Positions 34,140 to 43,417 of a DNA stretch of 64,000 nt are shown here, piece by piece. Origin of the DNA: Anoxybacillus flavithermus (GTDB lineage Bacteria; Bacillota; Bacilli; Bacillales; Anoxybacillaceae); contig NZ_PEDM01000007.1 in assembly GCF_002742685.1 (NCBI RefSeq), forward strand, positions 27,216 through 91,215. Direction: 5' to 3'. Each line of letters opens with the position of its first letter. Position 1 is the stretch's first letter. Both the position numbers and the translations under genes were made by a program. Below the pieces are notes generated by a model, which saw only the letters and a program-made list of their open reading frames with translations, did not search any database and was not told the DNA's origin.

Positions 34140-35087
34140 ATGTCAAAAAAAGTAATGGGATTGCTTGTCATGGCGTACGGCACGCCATACAAAGAGGAAG
34201 ATTTAGAGCGATATTATACGCATATTCGACACGGTCGTAAACCGTCGGAAGAAATGTTGGTCGATCTTCGCGAACGCTATGAAGCGATCGGGGGGATTTC
34301 TCCGCTTGCGGCCATTACGAAACAACAAGCGGAAAAGCTTGCTGAACGGCTGAATGAAGTGCAAGATGACGTTGAATTTCGCGTATACTTAGGGCTGAAG
34401 CATATTGAACCGTTCGTTGAAGATGCTGTTCGGCAAATGCATGAAGACGGCATTGAAGAAGCGGTTTCGATCGTATTAGCCCCGCATTTTTCGACGTTTA
34501 GCGTCAAATCGTACAACGGACGAGCGAAAGAAGAAGCGGCGCGTTTAGGCGGACCGACATTGACGTGTGTGGAAAGTTGGTATACTGAGCCAAAATTTAT
34601 TCAATATTGGGCAGATCGAGTGAAAGAAACGTATGCGGCGATGTCTGAACGAGAGCGCAACAAAGCGATGTTAATCGTGTCAGCGCATAGCTTGCCTGAA
34701 AAAATTATTGCTATGGGCGATCCGTATCCGCAACAGCTACAAGAAACGGCGGACTTGATTGCGAAAGAAGCAGGCGTTTCTGACTATGTGATCGGATGGC
34801 AAAGTGCAGGGAATACGCCAGAGCCGTGGCTAGGTCCTGATGTGCAAGATTTAACACGGCAATTATACGAAGAAAAGCAATACGAGGCGTTTGTATATGT
34901 TCCAGCTGGATTTGTCGCAGATCATTTAGAAGTGTTATACGATAACGACATTGAATGCAAGCAAGTCACGGACGAATTAGGGGTAAGTTACTATCGTCCA
35001 CCGATGCCGAATGCGCATCCACAGTTTATTGACGCCCTTGCAACCGTTGTTTTAAACCATTTACGTAAAGAAGGCTGGTCGTTATGA
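34140..35087 (+). CDS. hemH: Coproporphyrin III ferrochelatase
   Basis: Inserts iron into coproporphyrin III (CpfC) in the Gram-positive heme pathway. 315 residues; the metal ligands His183 ([10 protein letters not shown]) and Glu264 ([10 protein letters not shown]) fall at the same numbers as in the B. subtilis enzyme. Seven bases after hemE and overlapping hemY by four bases. Confidence 0.96.
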   Translation: MSKKVMGLLVMAYGTPYKEEDLERYYTHIRHGRKPSEEMLVDLRERYEAIGGISPLAAITKQQAEKLAERLNEVQDDVEFRVYLGLKHIEPFVEDAVRQMHEDGIEEAVSIVLAPHFSTFSVKSYNGRAKEEAARLGGPTLTCVESWYTEPKFIQYWADRVKETYAAMSERERNKAMLIVSAHSLPEKIIAMGDPYPQQLQETADLIAKEAGVSDYVIGWQSAGNTPEPWLGPDVQDLTRQLYEEKQYEAFVYVPAGFVADHLEVLYDNDIECKQVTDELGVSYYRPPMPNAHPQFIDALATVVLNHLRKEGWSL

Positions 35088-36502
35088 AAAAGAAAGTCGT
35101 CATTATTGGCGGTGGAATAACGGGATTGACGGCTGCGTATTACTTGCAAAAAGAAGCGCGCGAAAAACAGTTGCCCATTTCGTGTGAATTAATTGAAGCG
35201 AGTCATCGATTGGGGGGAAAAGTGCAAACGGTGTATCGCGATGGCTTTGTCATTGAGCGCGGGCCAGATTCCTTTTTGGCACGAAAAATGAGCGCCTCAC
35301 GCCTCATTCACGAAGTCGGGCTTGAAAAAGAGCTTGTGCATAATACGGCAGGGCAGTCGTACATTCTCGTCAATCGAACGCTTCATCCGATTCCAGGCGG
35401 AGCGGTGATGGGCATTCCGACGAAGCTTGCACCGTTTGTTATGACGCGCCTCTTTTCTCCGTTTGGCAAGCTTCGGGCCGCTGCTGACTTTGTTTTGCCA
35501 CCGTTAAAAACGAAGGGGGACGTATCGCTCGGGCAATTTTTCCGTCGTCGTCTTGGTAATGAAGTTGTTGACCGTCTTATTGAACCTTTATTATCAGGCA
35601 TTTATGCAGGCGATATTGACCAGCTTAGCTTAATGGCAACGTTTCCTCAATATTTCCACTTAGAGCAAAAACACGGAAGTCTTGTGTTAGGCATGAAGCG
35701 GTCGATGCCGAAACAAAAAACGAAACAAAAAAGCGAAAAAGGCATTTTTCAAACGTTAAAAACAGGATTATCGTCTCTTATTGATGCGATAGAGCAAAAG
35801 TTAGAAAAAGGAACGGTGCATAAAGGGATACGTGTTGAGCGTATCGAAAAAGTCGATGACACATATGTTTTAACGTTAAGCAACGGGGAGAAAAAAGAAG
35901 CGGATAGCGTCATTATTGCTGTTCCTCATCAATCATTGACATCGCTTTTTCCAAATGAAACGATGTTTTCTTCTTTTGAAACGATGCCATCTACGTCTGT
36001 TGCAACGGTCGCATTAGCGTTTCCGAAAGAAGCGGTAGCAAAAGATATGAACGGAACAGGGTTTGTTGTTTCGCGTGATAGCGACTATACGATTACCGCA
36101 TGTACGTGGACGCATAAAAAATGGCCACATACGACACCAGAAGGCTACGTGTTGCTGCGCTGTTATGTCGGTCGCCCCGGAGATGAAGCAATTGTCGACC
36201 AAACAGACGAAGATATCGTCCAAGTGGTGATGGACGATTTAAATAAAGTGATGAATATTACGATGAATCCGATGTTTTCGATCGTGACGCGCTGGAAACA
36301 ATCGATGCCGCAATATACGGTCGGTCATCGCGAGCGAATCGAACGCGTGAAACAAGATATGCAACAACATCTTCCTGGTATCTTTTTAGCAGGAGGTTCG
36401 TATGAAGGGCTTGGGCTTCCAGATTGCATTGATCAAGGAGAAGAAGCGGTAAAAAAAGTGCTGCATTATTTAGCTTATACGAAAGAAAAGGTGTCATTAT
36501 AA
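35084..36502 (+). CDS. hemY: Coproporphyrinogen III oxidase HemY/CgoX
   Basis: FAD enzyme oxidising coproporphyrinogen III to coproporphyrin III. 472 residues: dinucleotide fold [17 protein letters not shown], then [11 protein letters not shown], and the C-terminal [18 protein letters not shown] flavin motif. ATGA overlap with hemH shows coupling. The final enzyme of this route (HemQ) is not in the window. Confidence 0.95.
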   Translation: MKKKVVIIGGGITGLTAAYYLQKEAREKQLPISCELIEASHRLGGKVQTVYRDGFVIERGPDSFLARKMSASRLIHEVGLEKELVHNTAGQSYILVNRTLHPIPGGAVMGIPTKLAPFVMTRLFSPFGKLRAAADFVLPPLKTKGDVSLGQFFRRRLGNEVVDRLIEPLLSGIYAGDIDQLSLMATFPQYFHLEQKHGSLVLGMKRSMPKQKTKQKSEKGIFQTLKTGLSSLIDAIEQKLEKGTVHKGIRVERIEKVDDTYVLTLSNGEKKEADSVIIAVPHQSLTSLFPNETMFSSFETMPSTSVATVALAFPKEAVAKDMNGTGFVVSRDSDYTITACTWTHKKWPHTTPEGYVLLRCYVGRPGDEAIVDQTDEDIVQVVMDDLNKVMNITMNPMFSIVTRWKQSMPQYTVGHRERIERVKQDMQQHLPGIFLAGGSYEGLGLPDCIDQGEEAVKKVLHYLAYTKEKVSL

Positions 36503-36520
36503 TATAAGGCACCTTTTTTT
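36486..36520 (+). terminator. Terminator of hemEHY
   Basis: AAAAGGTGTC/GGCACCTTTT stem that includes the last codons, loop of 12 with the stop, then a T-run. Confidence 0.82.
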
Positions 36521-36521
36521 C

Positions 36522-36584
36522 TTGCGAACATATGCCCATTATGATAAAATAAAAAACGAAATGACCAAAATGTTCATTTAGTCA
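36522..36584 (+). promoter_or_regulatory. yhgD promoter and YhgD-type operator
   Basis: Promoter TTGCGA (36522-36527), N17, TAAAAT (36545-36550). At 36562-36584 lies a 23-bp operator of form TGACC-N14-GTCA that is 20/23 identical, in inverted orientation, to one before yhgE. This points to self-repression by the TetR protein. Confidence 0.75.
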
Positions 36585-36603
36585 AAATAAAGGATGAACG
36601 CCT

Positions 36604-37173
36604 ATGTCAGAAAAAAGAAAACAAATTATTGAAGCGGCAACGAAGTCGTTTTCGCTTTTTGGTTATAAAGCGACGACGATGGATCAAGTGGCGAAAATGG
36701 CCAATGTCGGTAAAGGAACAATTTATACGTTTTTCAAAAGTAAAGAAGAGCTGTTAGAAGAAATTGTTTCTTCGATGATTTGTGAAATCAAGCATGAGGC
36801 AGATGTAGCAATTGATCAACGTTTATCGTTTAAAGAAAACGTGCAACGCGCTTTGCAACGTATTTTTACGTTTCGCAAAGAACATGAATTGACAATTAAG
36901 CTGTTACAAGAAGTGCGCGATATCGGCACACCAGCTGTGCGCGATGTGATGAAGCGACTTGATCGCGAAATGATCGCTTATATTCGTGGGAAAATAGAAG
37001 AGGCGATGACAAAAGGGGAAATTCGTTCTTGCGATCCGGAGCTAACAGCATTTTTAATGTTTAAAATGTACATTGCTTTAAACGTTGATTGGGGAAAAGA
37101 GCATGAGCCGTTGTCGCAACAAAAAATTGCCGAACTGTTTGATTTGTATTTATTAAAAGGATTATCTCGATGA
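36604..37173 (+). CDS. yhgD: TetR-family regulator YhgD
   Basis: A 189-residue repressor. HTH at about 10-52 (FSLFGYKATTMDQVAKMANVG, then KGTIYTFFKSKEELLEEIV). The C-terminal ligand domain is generic. It is co-oriented with yhgE 73 bases downstream. Matching 23-bp operators precede both genes, so it most likely represses itself and yhgE. The inducing ligand is unknown. Confidence 0.88.
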   Translation: MSEKRKQIIEAATKSFSLFGYKATTMDQVAKMANVGKGTIYTFFKSKEELLEEIVSSMICEIKHEADVAIDQRLSFKENVQRALQRIFTFRKEHELTIKLLQEVRDIGTPAVRDVMKRLDREMIAYIRGKIEEAMTKGEIRSCDPELTAFLMFKMYIALNVDWGKEHEPLSQQKIAELFDLYLLKGLSR

Positions 37174-37193
37174 TGATCCTTCTCTTTTTTGTG

Positions 37194-37221
37194 TAAAATG
37201 ACTAAATGAACAAATCGGTCA
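37194..37221 (+). promoter_or_regulatory. YhgD-type operator overlapping the yhgE -10
   Basis: TAAAAT (37194-37199) overlaps the first base of the 23-bp operator at 37199-37221 (TGACT...GGTCA). Its reverse complement matches the yhgD operator at 20 of 23 positions. Confidence 0.72.
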
Positions 37222-37246
37222 ATATTTTAAAAGGGGGTTGAGCAAA

Positions 37247-39541
37247 TTGCTAATGAAAGAAATAAAAGCGGTCACGTCCAATCGGAAAGTACTTATTCCG
37301 ATTATCGCTGTTTTATTTATTCCGCTTTTATATAGTGGTATGTTTTTATGGGCGTTTTGGGATCCGTACGATCATTTAGACGACTTACCTGTCGCTGTTG
37401 TCAATAATGACAAAGGTGCGACATTTGAAGGGGAAGAGCTCCATATTGGTGATGATCTCGTCGACAAGTTAAAAGAAAAGAAACAGTTTGATTGGCATTT
37501 TGTAAGCCAGCGTGAAGGGGAAAAAGGATTAAAAGAGCAACGGTATTATATGCTTATTGAAATTCCTGAAGATTTTTCAGAAAATGCAACAACGTTACAA
37601 GACGATCATCCGAAAAAACTTCAACTCATTTACAAGCCAAATGAAGGATTTAACTTTTTATCTGCTCAAATTGGTGGAACAGCCGTTGAAAGAATTAAAA
37701 CAGAGGTAGCGAAAACATTAACCGAAACGTACGCTGAAAACATGTTTGAGAGTGTAAAAACGTTGGCAGATGGATTAACGAAGGCGAGCGACGGCGCAAA
37801 ACAATTGCATGATGGATTACTTGATGCAAAAGAAGGTACGGATAAACTATATGATGGCATGAACAAAGCGAAAGATGGTTCCGATGAACTGTATCGCCAT
37901 TTAGCGACGCTTGCCGAAAAATCAATTGCATTTACGGACGGTTTGCATCAAGCAGCTGACGGCTCAATGCAAGTTCAAACCGGTGTTCAAACGCTTCATG
38001 ATGGGATGAAGCGCATGGTAGATGGGCAAGGACAGTTGCTTGCAGGAGCACAGCAAGCAAAAGAAGGAACAGCAAAACTTGCTTTAGGTACAAATCGTAT
38101 ACTTGAAGGAATGAAAGCTCTCGATGCTCGTATGCCACAGTTTCTACAAGGCTCTGAACAATTAAGTGGCGGAGCAGAAAAACTAGCTGCATCGCTTGCG
38201 ACATGGCAGCAAGGAGCATCGCGAGTTCAAACAGGTGCAACGCAAGTTACAGGTGGTTTAGAGCAACTTGTTGCGCAGCTTAATACGCTCATTACACAAA
38301 CATCAGATCCAGTACAAAAAGCTGTATACGAACAGTTAAAACAACACGTTGAGCAATTATCATTTGGAAGCAAACAAGTAGAAACAGGCGTCGCTCAGTT
38401 AAATGAAGGGGCTCAAGCGTTGCAAGCAGGTGCGACGTCTTTAAGTGAAGGGGCCAAGAAGCTACATGAAGGGCATATCGCTCTTGATAGTGGCGTAAAC
38501 GAACTGCTTGCTGGACAACAACAACTTGCCGATGGTGCAAATGCGTTAGTGAACGGACAAGAACAGCTTGTTTCCGGCATGAATACGTTACATGAAAAAA
38601 TGGAAGAAGCGGAGCAAGGAACAGCGAAGCTTGCAAATGGTGGTCAAACACTTGCTTCTGGTTTGCAAGCTCTTGCGGATGGGGGTGACCAACTGCAAGA
38701 TGGTGCGCATCGGTTAGCGGATGGGGCACAACAATTAGCGAACGGAATGAATGAACTAACAAATGGAACAGGAACATTGCAAGATGGAATAACTCAGCTT
38801 GCTGACGGTTCAGGAGAACTAGCGGATAAATTGCAAGAAGGTGCGGAAAAAGCAAGCGACGTCAAAGCAAACAAAGATGTATATAACATGTTTGCCGAAC
38901 CGGTAAAAGTAAAAGATAAAAAAATAAATGAAGTACCAAACTATGGAACAGGATTTACACCATATTTCTTGTCATTAGGATTGTTTGTTGGTGCGCTTTT
39001 ACTTTCGATCGTTTTTCCACTTCGTGAACCAGCTGAAGTGCCACGTTCACCATTTCAATGGTTTTTTGCGAAGTTTGGTGTACTCATTGGCGTGGGTGTG
39101 TTACAAGCGATTCTTGCGGACAGCGTATTGCTTTTCGGGCTTGATTTACAAGTGAAAAGTGTTCCGTTATTCATTTTATTTAGCGTGGTGACAAGCATTA
39201 CCTTTTTATCAGTCATTCAATTTCTCGTGACTGTTTTTGGTGATCCAGGACGATTTATCGGGATTGTCGTCTTAATTTTACAATTAACAACGAGTGCAGG
39301 TACGTTCCCGCTTGAGTTAATTCCACGTGCATTGCAATATTTTAACGCATGGCTTCCAATGACATATTCTGTTTTTGGATTAAAAGCGGTCATTTCAAGC
39401 GGTGATTTCTCGTTTATGTGGGAAAACGTCGGTAAACTGCTTATGTTTATCGTTGTTATGATGGCGGGAACGATGACGTATTTTACGATCCAACATCGCC
39501 GCCAATTCACAACCATTGTGGAAAAAGCTTCTGAAGCGTAA
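37247..39541 (+). CDS. yhgE: YhgE/Pip-like membrane protein (ABC-2 type fold)
   Basis: A 764-residue protein: one N-terminal helix (about 15-38), a long extracytoplasmic region, and about five C-terminal helices (from about 570). The middle (about 175-540) is built of short degenerate repeats with the pattern Leu-X-Asp-Gly-Ala/X-X-X-Leu, typical of the YhgE phage-infection/ESX-accessory family, and is probably a long helical stalk. The TTG at 37247 is nine bases after AAGGGGG; TTG 37238 touches the RBS. In related species it is a phage receptor or a type VII secretion partner; the role here is unknown. Confidence 0.87.
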   Translation: MLMKEIKAVTSNRKVLIPIIAVLFIPLLYSGMFLWAFWDPYDHLDDLPVAVVNNDKGATFEGEELHIGDDLVDKLKEKKQFDWHFVSQREGEKGLKEQRYYMLIEIPEDFSENATTLQDDHPKKLQLIYKPNEGFNFLSAQIGGTAVERIKTEVAKTLTETYAENMFESVKTLADGLTKASDGAKQLHDGLLDAKEGTDKLYDGMNKAKDGSDELYRHLATLAEKSIAFTDGLHQAADGSMQVQTGVQTLHDGMKRMVDGQGQLLAGAQQAKEGTAKLALGTNRILEGMKALDARMPQFLQGSEQLSGGAEKLAASLATWQQGASRVQTGATQVTGGLEQLVAQLNTLITQTSDPVQKAVYEQLKQHVEQLSFGSKQVETGVAQLNEGAQALQAGATSLSEGAKKLHEGHIALDSGVNELLAGQQQLADGANALVNGQEQLVSGMNTLHEKMEEAEQGTAKLANGGQTLASGLQALADGGDQLQDGAHRLADGAQQLANGMNELTNGTGTLQDGITQLADGSGELADKLQEGAEKASDVKANKDVYNMFAEPVKVKDKKINEVPNYGTGFTPYFLSLGLFVGALLLSIVFPLREPAEVPRSPFQWFFAKFGVLIGVGVLQAILADSVLLFGLDLQVKSVPLFILFSVVTSITFLSVIQFLVTVFGDPGRFIGIVVLILQLTTSAGTFPLELIPRALQYFNAWLPMTYSVFGLKAVISSGDFSFMWENVGKLLMFIVVMMAGTMTYFTIQHRRQFTTIVEKASEA

Positions 39542-39562
39542 TAGGCTTCAGAAGCTTTTTTT
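39522..39562 (+). terminator. Terminator after yhgE
   Basis: A 15-bp stem (AAAAAGCTTCTGAAGC side and complement), loop GTAATAG with the stop, T-run. Confidence 0.9.
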
Positions 39563-39589
39563 CTATGAAAAAATTTTTAAAAAATTAAC

Positions 39590-39639
39590 TTGCATATACA
39601 AGGTGATGTTAGTATAATATGAATATGAAAACGATTTCA
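39590..39639 (+). promoter_or_regulatory. mal locus promoter with perfect cre/LacI operator
   Basis: TTGCAT (39590-39595), N17, TATAAT (39613-39618). The sequence ATGAAAACGATTTCA at 39625-39639 matches WTGNAARCGNWWWCA at all 15 positions and sits at the expected start of transcription. It would respond to CcpA, to the LacI regulator encoded next, or to both. Confidence 0.82.
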
Positions 39640-39677
39640 TTCGTTTCTTTTCGATTGAAATAAGGGGGGATGGGAGG

Positions 39678-40697
39678 ATGGCGACGATTGAAGATGTCGC
39701 CAAGCTAACAGGGCTTTCAAGGACGACGATTTCGCGCGTCATAAACGATCACCCGTACGTGTCAGAAGAGAAACGAAAGCTCGTGCTTGAAGCGATGGAG
39801 AAACTAGGATATGTGCCCAATTCATCGGCGAGAAGTTTGCGGAATCAAAAAACGAGCATTTTAGCGCTATTTATTCCGCGGATTACAAATCCATTTTTTA
39901 GCGAGCTCGTAGAAGCGACGGAAATAGCAGCAGGGGAACATGGCTATCAACTGATTATTTGTCAAACGCGCTATTCGCCGGAAAAAGAATTAAACTATAT
40001 GAATTTATTAAAAACGAAACAAGTTGATGGGGTGATTTTAGCTTCCATTCAAAATGAATGGAAAAAGCTGAAGCCTTTTTTACAATATGGGCCGATTGTT
40101 CTTTGTAACGAGTTTGATGACTGTGCAAACGTTCCAACTGTTCGGCTCGATCAAGTGTATGGGGGATACATAGCAACGAAACATTTACTCGAACGAGGGC
40201 ATACGAAAATTGCCTATTGTTCCGGCGGCTATCGAAGTAATGTCGCAAAATCGCGGGAAATCGGTTTTAGAAAAGCGCTAGCAGAATATAAACTGACATT
40301 CGATGAACGGTACGCTTTTCGCGATGCGTTTCACATTGCAGATGGAAAGCGCGTGTTTCATCAAATGATGGCGCTTTCAGAGCAACCGACTGCTGTATTT
40401 ACAGGAAGTGATGAAGTGGCAGCTGGCATTATATCTGAAGCGTTAAGAAGTGGCTATCGCATCCCGGAAGATTTAGCTGTTGTTGGCTTTGACAATCAAG
40501 CAATTACCGAGTTAACAAATCCGACGATTACAACTGTGCATCAGCCGGTCAAACAAATGGCGCAAAAAGCGGTGGATATTATCATAGAAAAAATTCAAAC
40601 GAAAAAATATGAAGGAAAAGAAATTTACGAATTTCCACTTCAGTTGATTGTGCGTGCGTCGACAGTTGGTAGCGAGCTTCATGAAAGTGAAGCTTGA
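39678..40697 (+). CDS. LacI-family sugar regulator
   Basis: A 339-residue regulator: HTH ATIEDVAKLTGLSRTTISRVIN (2-23), hinge LGYVPNSSARSLR, then a periplasmic-binding-like sugar domain (LALFIPRITNPFF, VVGFDNQAITELTNPTITTVHQP). First gene of the maltose cluster and 36 bases before the binding-protein gene. Most likely a maltose/trehalose-responsive repressor of this operon; inference from position. Confidence 0.88.
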   Translation: MATIEDVAKLTGLSRTTISRVINDHPYVSEEKRKLVLEAMEKLGYVPNSSARSLRNQKTSILALFIPRITNPFFSELVEATEIAAGEHGYQLIICQTRYSPEKELNYMNLLKTKQVDGVILASIQNEWKKLKPFLQYGPIVLCNEFDDCANVPTVRLDQVYGGYIATKHLLERGHTKIAYCSGGYRSNVAKSREIGFRKALAEYKLTFDERYAFRDAFHIADGKRVFHQMMALSEQPTAVFTGSDEVAAGIISEALRSGYRIPEDLAVVGFDNQAITELTNPTITTVHQPVKQMAQKAVDIIIEKIQTKKYEGKEIYEFPLQLIVRASTVGSELHESEA

Positions 40698-40733
40698 CAT
40701 ACATTTTATTTTAAAAATAAGGGGGATTTTTTC

Positions 40734-42041
40734 ATGAAGAAGGCAACAAAATTTTCTTCTGCATTGTTAGCACTTACGCTCGGCTTGACAGCTTGTTCTG
40801 GCGGTCAAGACACGGACAAAAAGGAAACGACGGACAAAAAAGATGATGCGAAAAAATCTGAAGAAGTTGTAAAAATCGTTTATGCTCGTGGTAAAGATGC
40901 AACAAAAGCGACAGACGAAATCGTCAAAGCGTTTGAAGCAAAATATCCAAACATTGATGTCGAATTTCGTGAAATGCCTTCAGACACAGGGGCACAGCAC
41001 GATGCATACGTGACAATGTTAAACGCCAAATCATCTGAAATTGACGTGATGGATTTAGACGTCATTTGGCCAGCAGAATTTGCGCAAGCTGGATATGTTC
41101 TTCCGCTTGATCGTTTCATTGAAAAAGATGGCATTGATTTAAGTGCATACAACCAAGGTGCGCTTGCAGCTGGAAACTTCGATGGAAAACAATGGGCGAT
41201 GCCGAAATTTATTGACACAGGACTATTATTCTATCGTAAAGACATTGTTCCAGAAGATAAAGTGCCGAAAACATGGGATGAATTGTTAGCAGCTGCTCGC
41301 GAGTTTAAAGGAAAAGGCGGCACACAATTCGGATACTTAATGCAAGCGAAACAATACGAAGGATTAGTATGTAACGCGATTGAATTTATTGCGGCATACG
41401 GTGGAAAAATCGTCGACGAAAACAACAACGTTGTCGTCAATAGCCCTGAAACAATTAAAGGATTAAAGAAAATGGTTGAAATTGCAACATCTGACGTTGT
41501 GCCAAGCAACATTACAACATTTACAGAGCCAGAATCTCATACAGCGTTCATTGAAGGTCAATCGCCATTTATTCGCAACTGGCCATACCAATACGCGTTA
41601 GCAAACGATCCAGAACAATCAAAAATTGTGGATAAAGTCGGCGTTGCGCCACTACCAGCTGGTGATAAAGGTTCAGCTGCGGCATTAGGTGGATGGATGA
41701 CAGCCATTAACGCATATTCGAAAAATAAAGAAGCGGCTTGGGAATTTGTGAAATTTATGACTGGTCCAGAAGGTCAAAAAATTTCTGCGATTTACGGCGG
41801 TTTAGCACCAACGCTTCCAGCATTATTTAAAGACGAAGAAGTGTTAAAAGCTAATCCATTCTTTGCAGAAGAAGGATTTGTTAACGGATTAAATGCAGCG
41901 GTACCACGTCCAGTTGTACCAAACTACCCAGAAGTATCTGAAATTATTCAAATTAACGTATCGAAAGCGATTGCTGGACAAATTACAGTCGAAGAAGCAG
42001 TTGCGAACATGGAAAAAGAAATTAAAGCGGTTATGCAGTAA
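40734..42041 (+). CDS. Sugar-binding lipoprotein of a maltose/trehalose-type ABC importer
   Basis: Extracellular binding protein of family 1, 435 residues. Signal peptide with lipobox LTAC (Cys21), a Lys/Asp-rich linker (about 25-45), then the binding domain: DVMDLDVIWPAEFAQAGYVLPLDRF, DTGLLFYRKDIVP, FIEGQSPFIRNWPY, ALGGWMTAINAYSKNKEAAWEF. The WPAEFAQAGY segment recalls trehalose/maltose-binding proteins. RBS AAGGGGG. The hairpin behind it may leave more binding-protein mRNA than permease mRNA. Confidence 0.9.
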   Translation: MKKATKFSSALLALTLGLTACSGGQDTDKKETTDKKDDAKKSEEVVKIVYARGKDATKATDEIVKAFEAKYPNIDVEFREMPSDTGAQHDAYVTMLNAKSSEIDVMDLDVIWPAEFAQAGYVLPLDRFIEKDGIDLSAYNQGALAAGNFDGKQWAMPKFIDTGLLFYRKDIVPEDKVPKTWDELLAAAREFKGKGGTQFGYLMQAKQYEGLVCNAIEFIAAYGGKIVDENNNVVVNSPETIKGLKKMVEIATSDVVPSNITTFTEPESHTAFIEGQSPFIRNWPYQYALANDPEQSKIVDKVGVAPLPAGDKGSAAALGGWMTAINAYSKNKEAAWEFVKFMTGPEGQKISAIYGGLAPTLPALFKDEEVLKANPFFAEEGFVNGLNAAVPRPVVPNYPEVSEIIQINVSKAIAGQITVEEAVANMEKEIKAVMQ

Positions 42042-42048
42042 TTGCACA

Positions 42049-42083
42049 TTAGCCTTCAGCCTCATGTGAGTGCTGAAGGCTAA
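42049..42083 (+). repeat. Intercistronic hairpin between binding protein and permease genes
   Basis: TTAGCCTTCAGC/GCTGAAGGCTAA, 12-bp perfect stem, loop of 11, no T-run. Such hairpins commonly stabilise the upstream mRNA segment or thin out read-through. Confidence 0.75.
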
Positions 42084-42110
42084 ATCCTTTGCATAAAGGG
42101 GGAACAACGA

Positions 42111-43406
42111 GTGAAAAACGAAAAAAAATCGGAGCGCCGTTTAGCCTATATTCTTGTTGCTCCGTCGCTTTTGCTTATTTTGGCGGTTGCGATTTGGCCG
42201 GTCATTCAGTCGTTTTATTTCAGTTTATTTGACTATCGTCTGAACAACCCAGCGAAATCAGCTCTCCATCTTGATTACAACTTAAATTTAGAGCGATATT
42301 TAGAAAGTTACCCATTTTTAATGAACACATTAAAACAAGAAATTTCGCAAGCGACAGGTGAGAAAAAAGAGCAGCTGACGTCGTTGCAGGAACAGCTTCA
42401 ACAAGTCGATGAAGAAATTCGCGCGGATAAAGAAGTAGCAAAACGATATGAGCAAATCGATGAAATTTTAAATAATTTTGAAGTGCCAAGTGAAGAAATA
42501 AAAATTGTTCCAATCGATGAACAAGCGGCACAACATTTAACAAAAACGATTAGCGAAACGAAACAAACGTTAAAAACGTTAAACGAAAACGGACAGTTGA
42601 AGCAAGGGGACAAATTAACGGGGCTTGCAAATGGATTAAGCGGAGCAGTCATTGAACCGAACTTTGTCGGTCTTGCTCATTATAAAAACTATTTCAGTGA
42701 TACACGTTTATGGAAAGCACTTTGGAATACAACGGTATTTACCGTTATTTCCGTCTCGATTGAATTAGTGCTCGGCTTAGCGATTGCGTTGCTTATTAAT
42801 AAGGCGTTTTTCGGTCGCGGACTTGTCCGGGCAACGATTTTAATTCCGTGGGCGATTCCAACGGCGGTATCTGCATTAATGTGGAAGTTTTTATATGACG
42901 GACAAAACGGGATTGTCGCTAAATATTTTGCTGATATGGGCATTATCAATAATATGAGTGAACTATTAACGACAGGTGCGGGAGCGATGTTTGCCGTCAT
43001 TTTTTCTGACGTATGGAAAACAACGCCATACATGGCATTATTGTTGCTTGCCGGATTGCAAACGATTCCGAGCTCCTTATATGAAGCGGCATCGATTGAC
43101 GGAGCGACAAAGTGGCAGCAGTTCGTCAAAATTACGTTACCGCTTTTAAAATCAAGCATTCTCGTTGCGCTTTTGTTCCGTACGCTAGATGCGTTTCGTG
43201 TATTTGACTTAATTTTCGTCTTAACAGGCGGAGGACCAGCGAACTCGACAGAAACGATTTCGATTTTAGCGTATAAAGTCATGTTCTCGCAAACAAACTT
43301 CGGTGGCGGTTCAGCGTTAGCGGTGATCGTTTTCATTTGCGTAGCGATCATTTCGACAATTTACATTAAGTTTTTAGGTGCTGACCTCATTTCTGACCGA
43401 AAATAG
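42111..43406 (+). CDS. malF: MalF-type permease with a coiled-coil insertion
   Basis: Inner-membrane subunit, 431 residues against about 290-300 usual. Helix 1 (about 11-38) is followed, before the conserved FVGLAHYKNYFSDTRLWKALWNT segment (184 on), by an extra stretch of about 135 residues rich in Lys, Glu and Gln, predicted extracytoplasmic coiled coil. Five further helices follow, and the EAA loop EAASIDGATKWQQFVKITLP contacts the ATPase. GTG start after AAAGGGGG. No ATPase gene is linked; MsmX is the likely partner. Confidence 0.9.
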   Translation: MKNEKKSERRLAYILVAPSLLLILAVAIWPVIQSFYFSLFDYRLNNPAKSALHLDYNLNLERYLESYPFLMNTLKQEISQATGEKKEQLTSLQEQLQQVDEEIRADKEVAKRYEQIDEILNNFEVPSEEIKIVPIDEQAAQHLTKTISETKQTLKTLNENGQLKQGDKLTGLANGLSGAVIEPNFVGLAHYKNYFSDTRLWKALWNTTVFTVISVSIELVLGLAIALLINKAFFGRGLVRATILIPWAIPTAVSALMWKFLYDGQNGIVAKYFADMGIINNMSELLTTGAGAMFAVIFSDVWKTTPYMALLLLAGLQTIPSSLYEAASIDGATKWQQFVKITLPLLKSSILVALLFRTLDAFRVFDLIFVLTGGGPANSTETISILAYKVMFSQTNFGGGSALAVIVFICVAIISTIYIKFLGADLISDRK

Positions 43407-43417
43407 GAGGTGCAACA

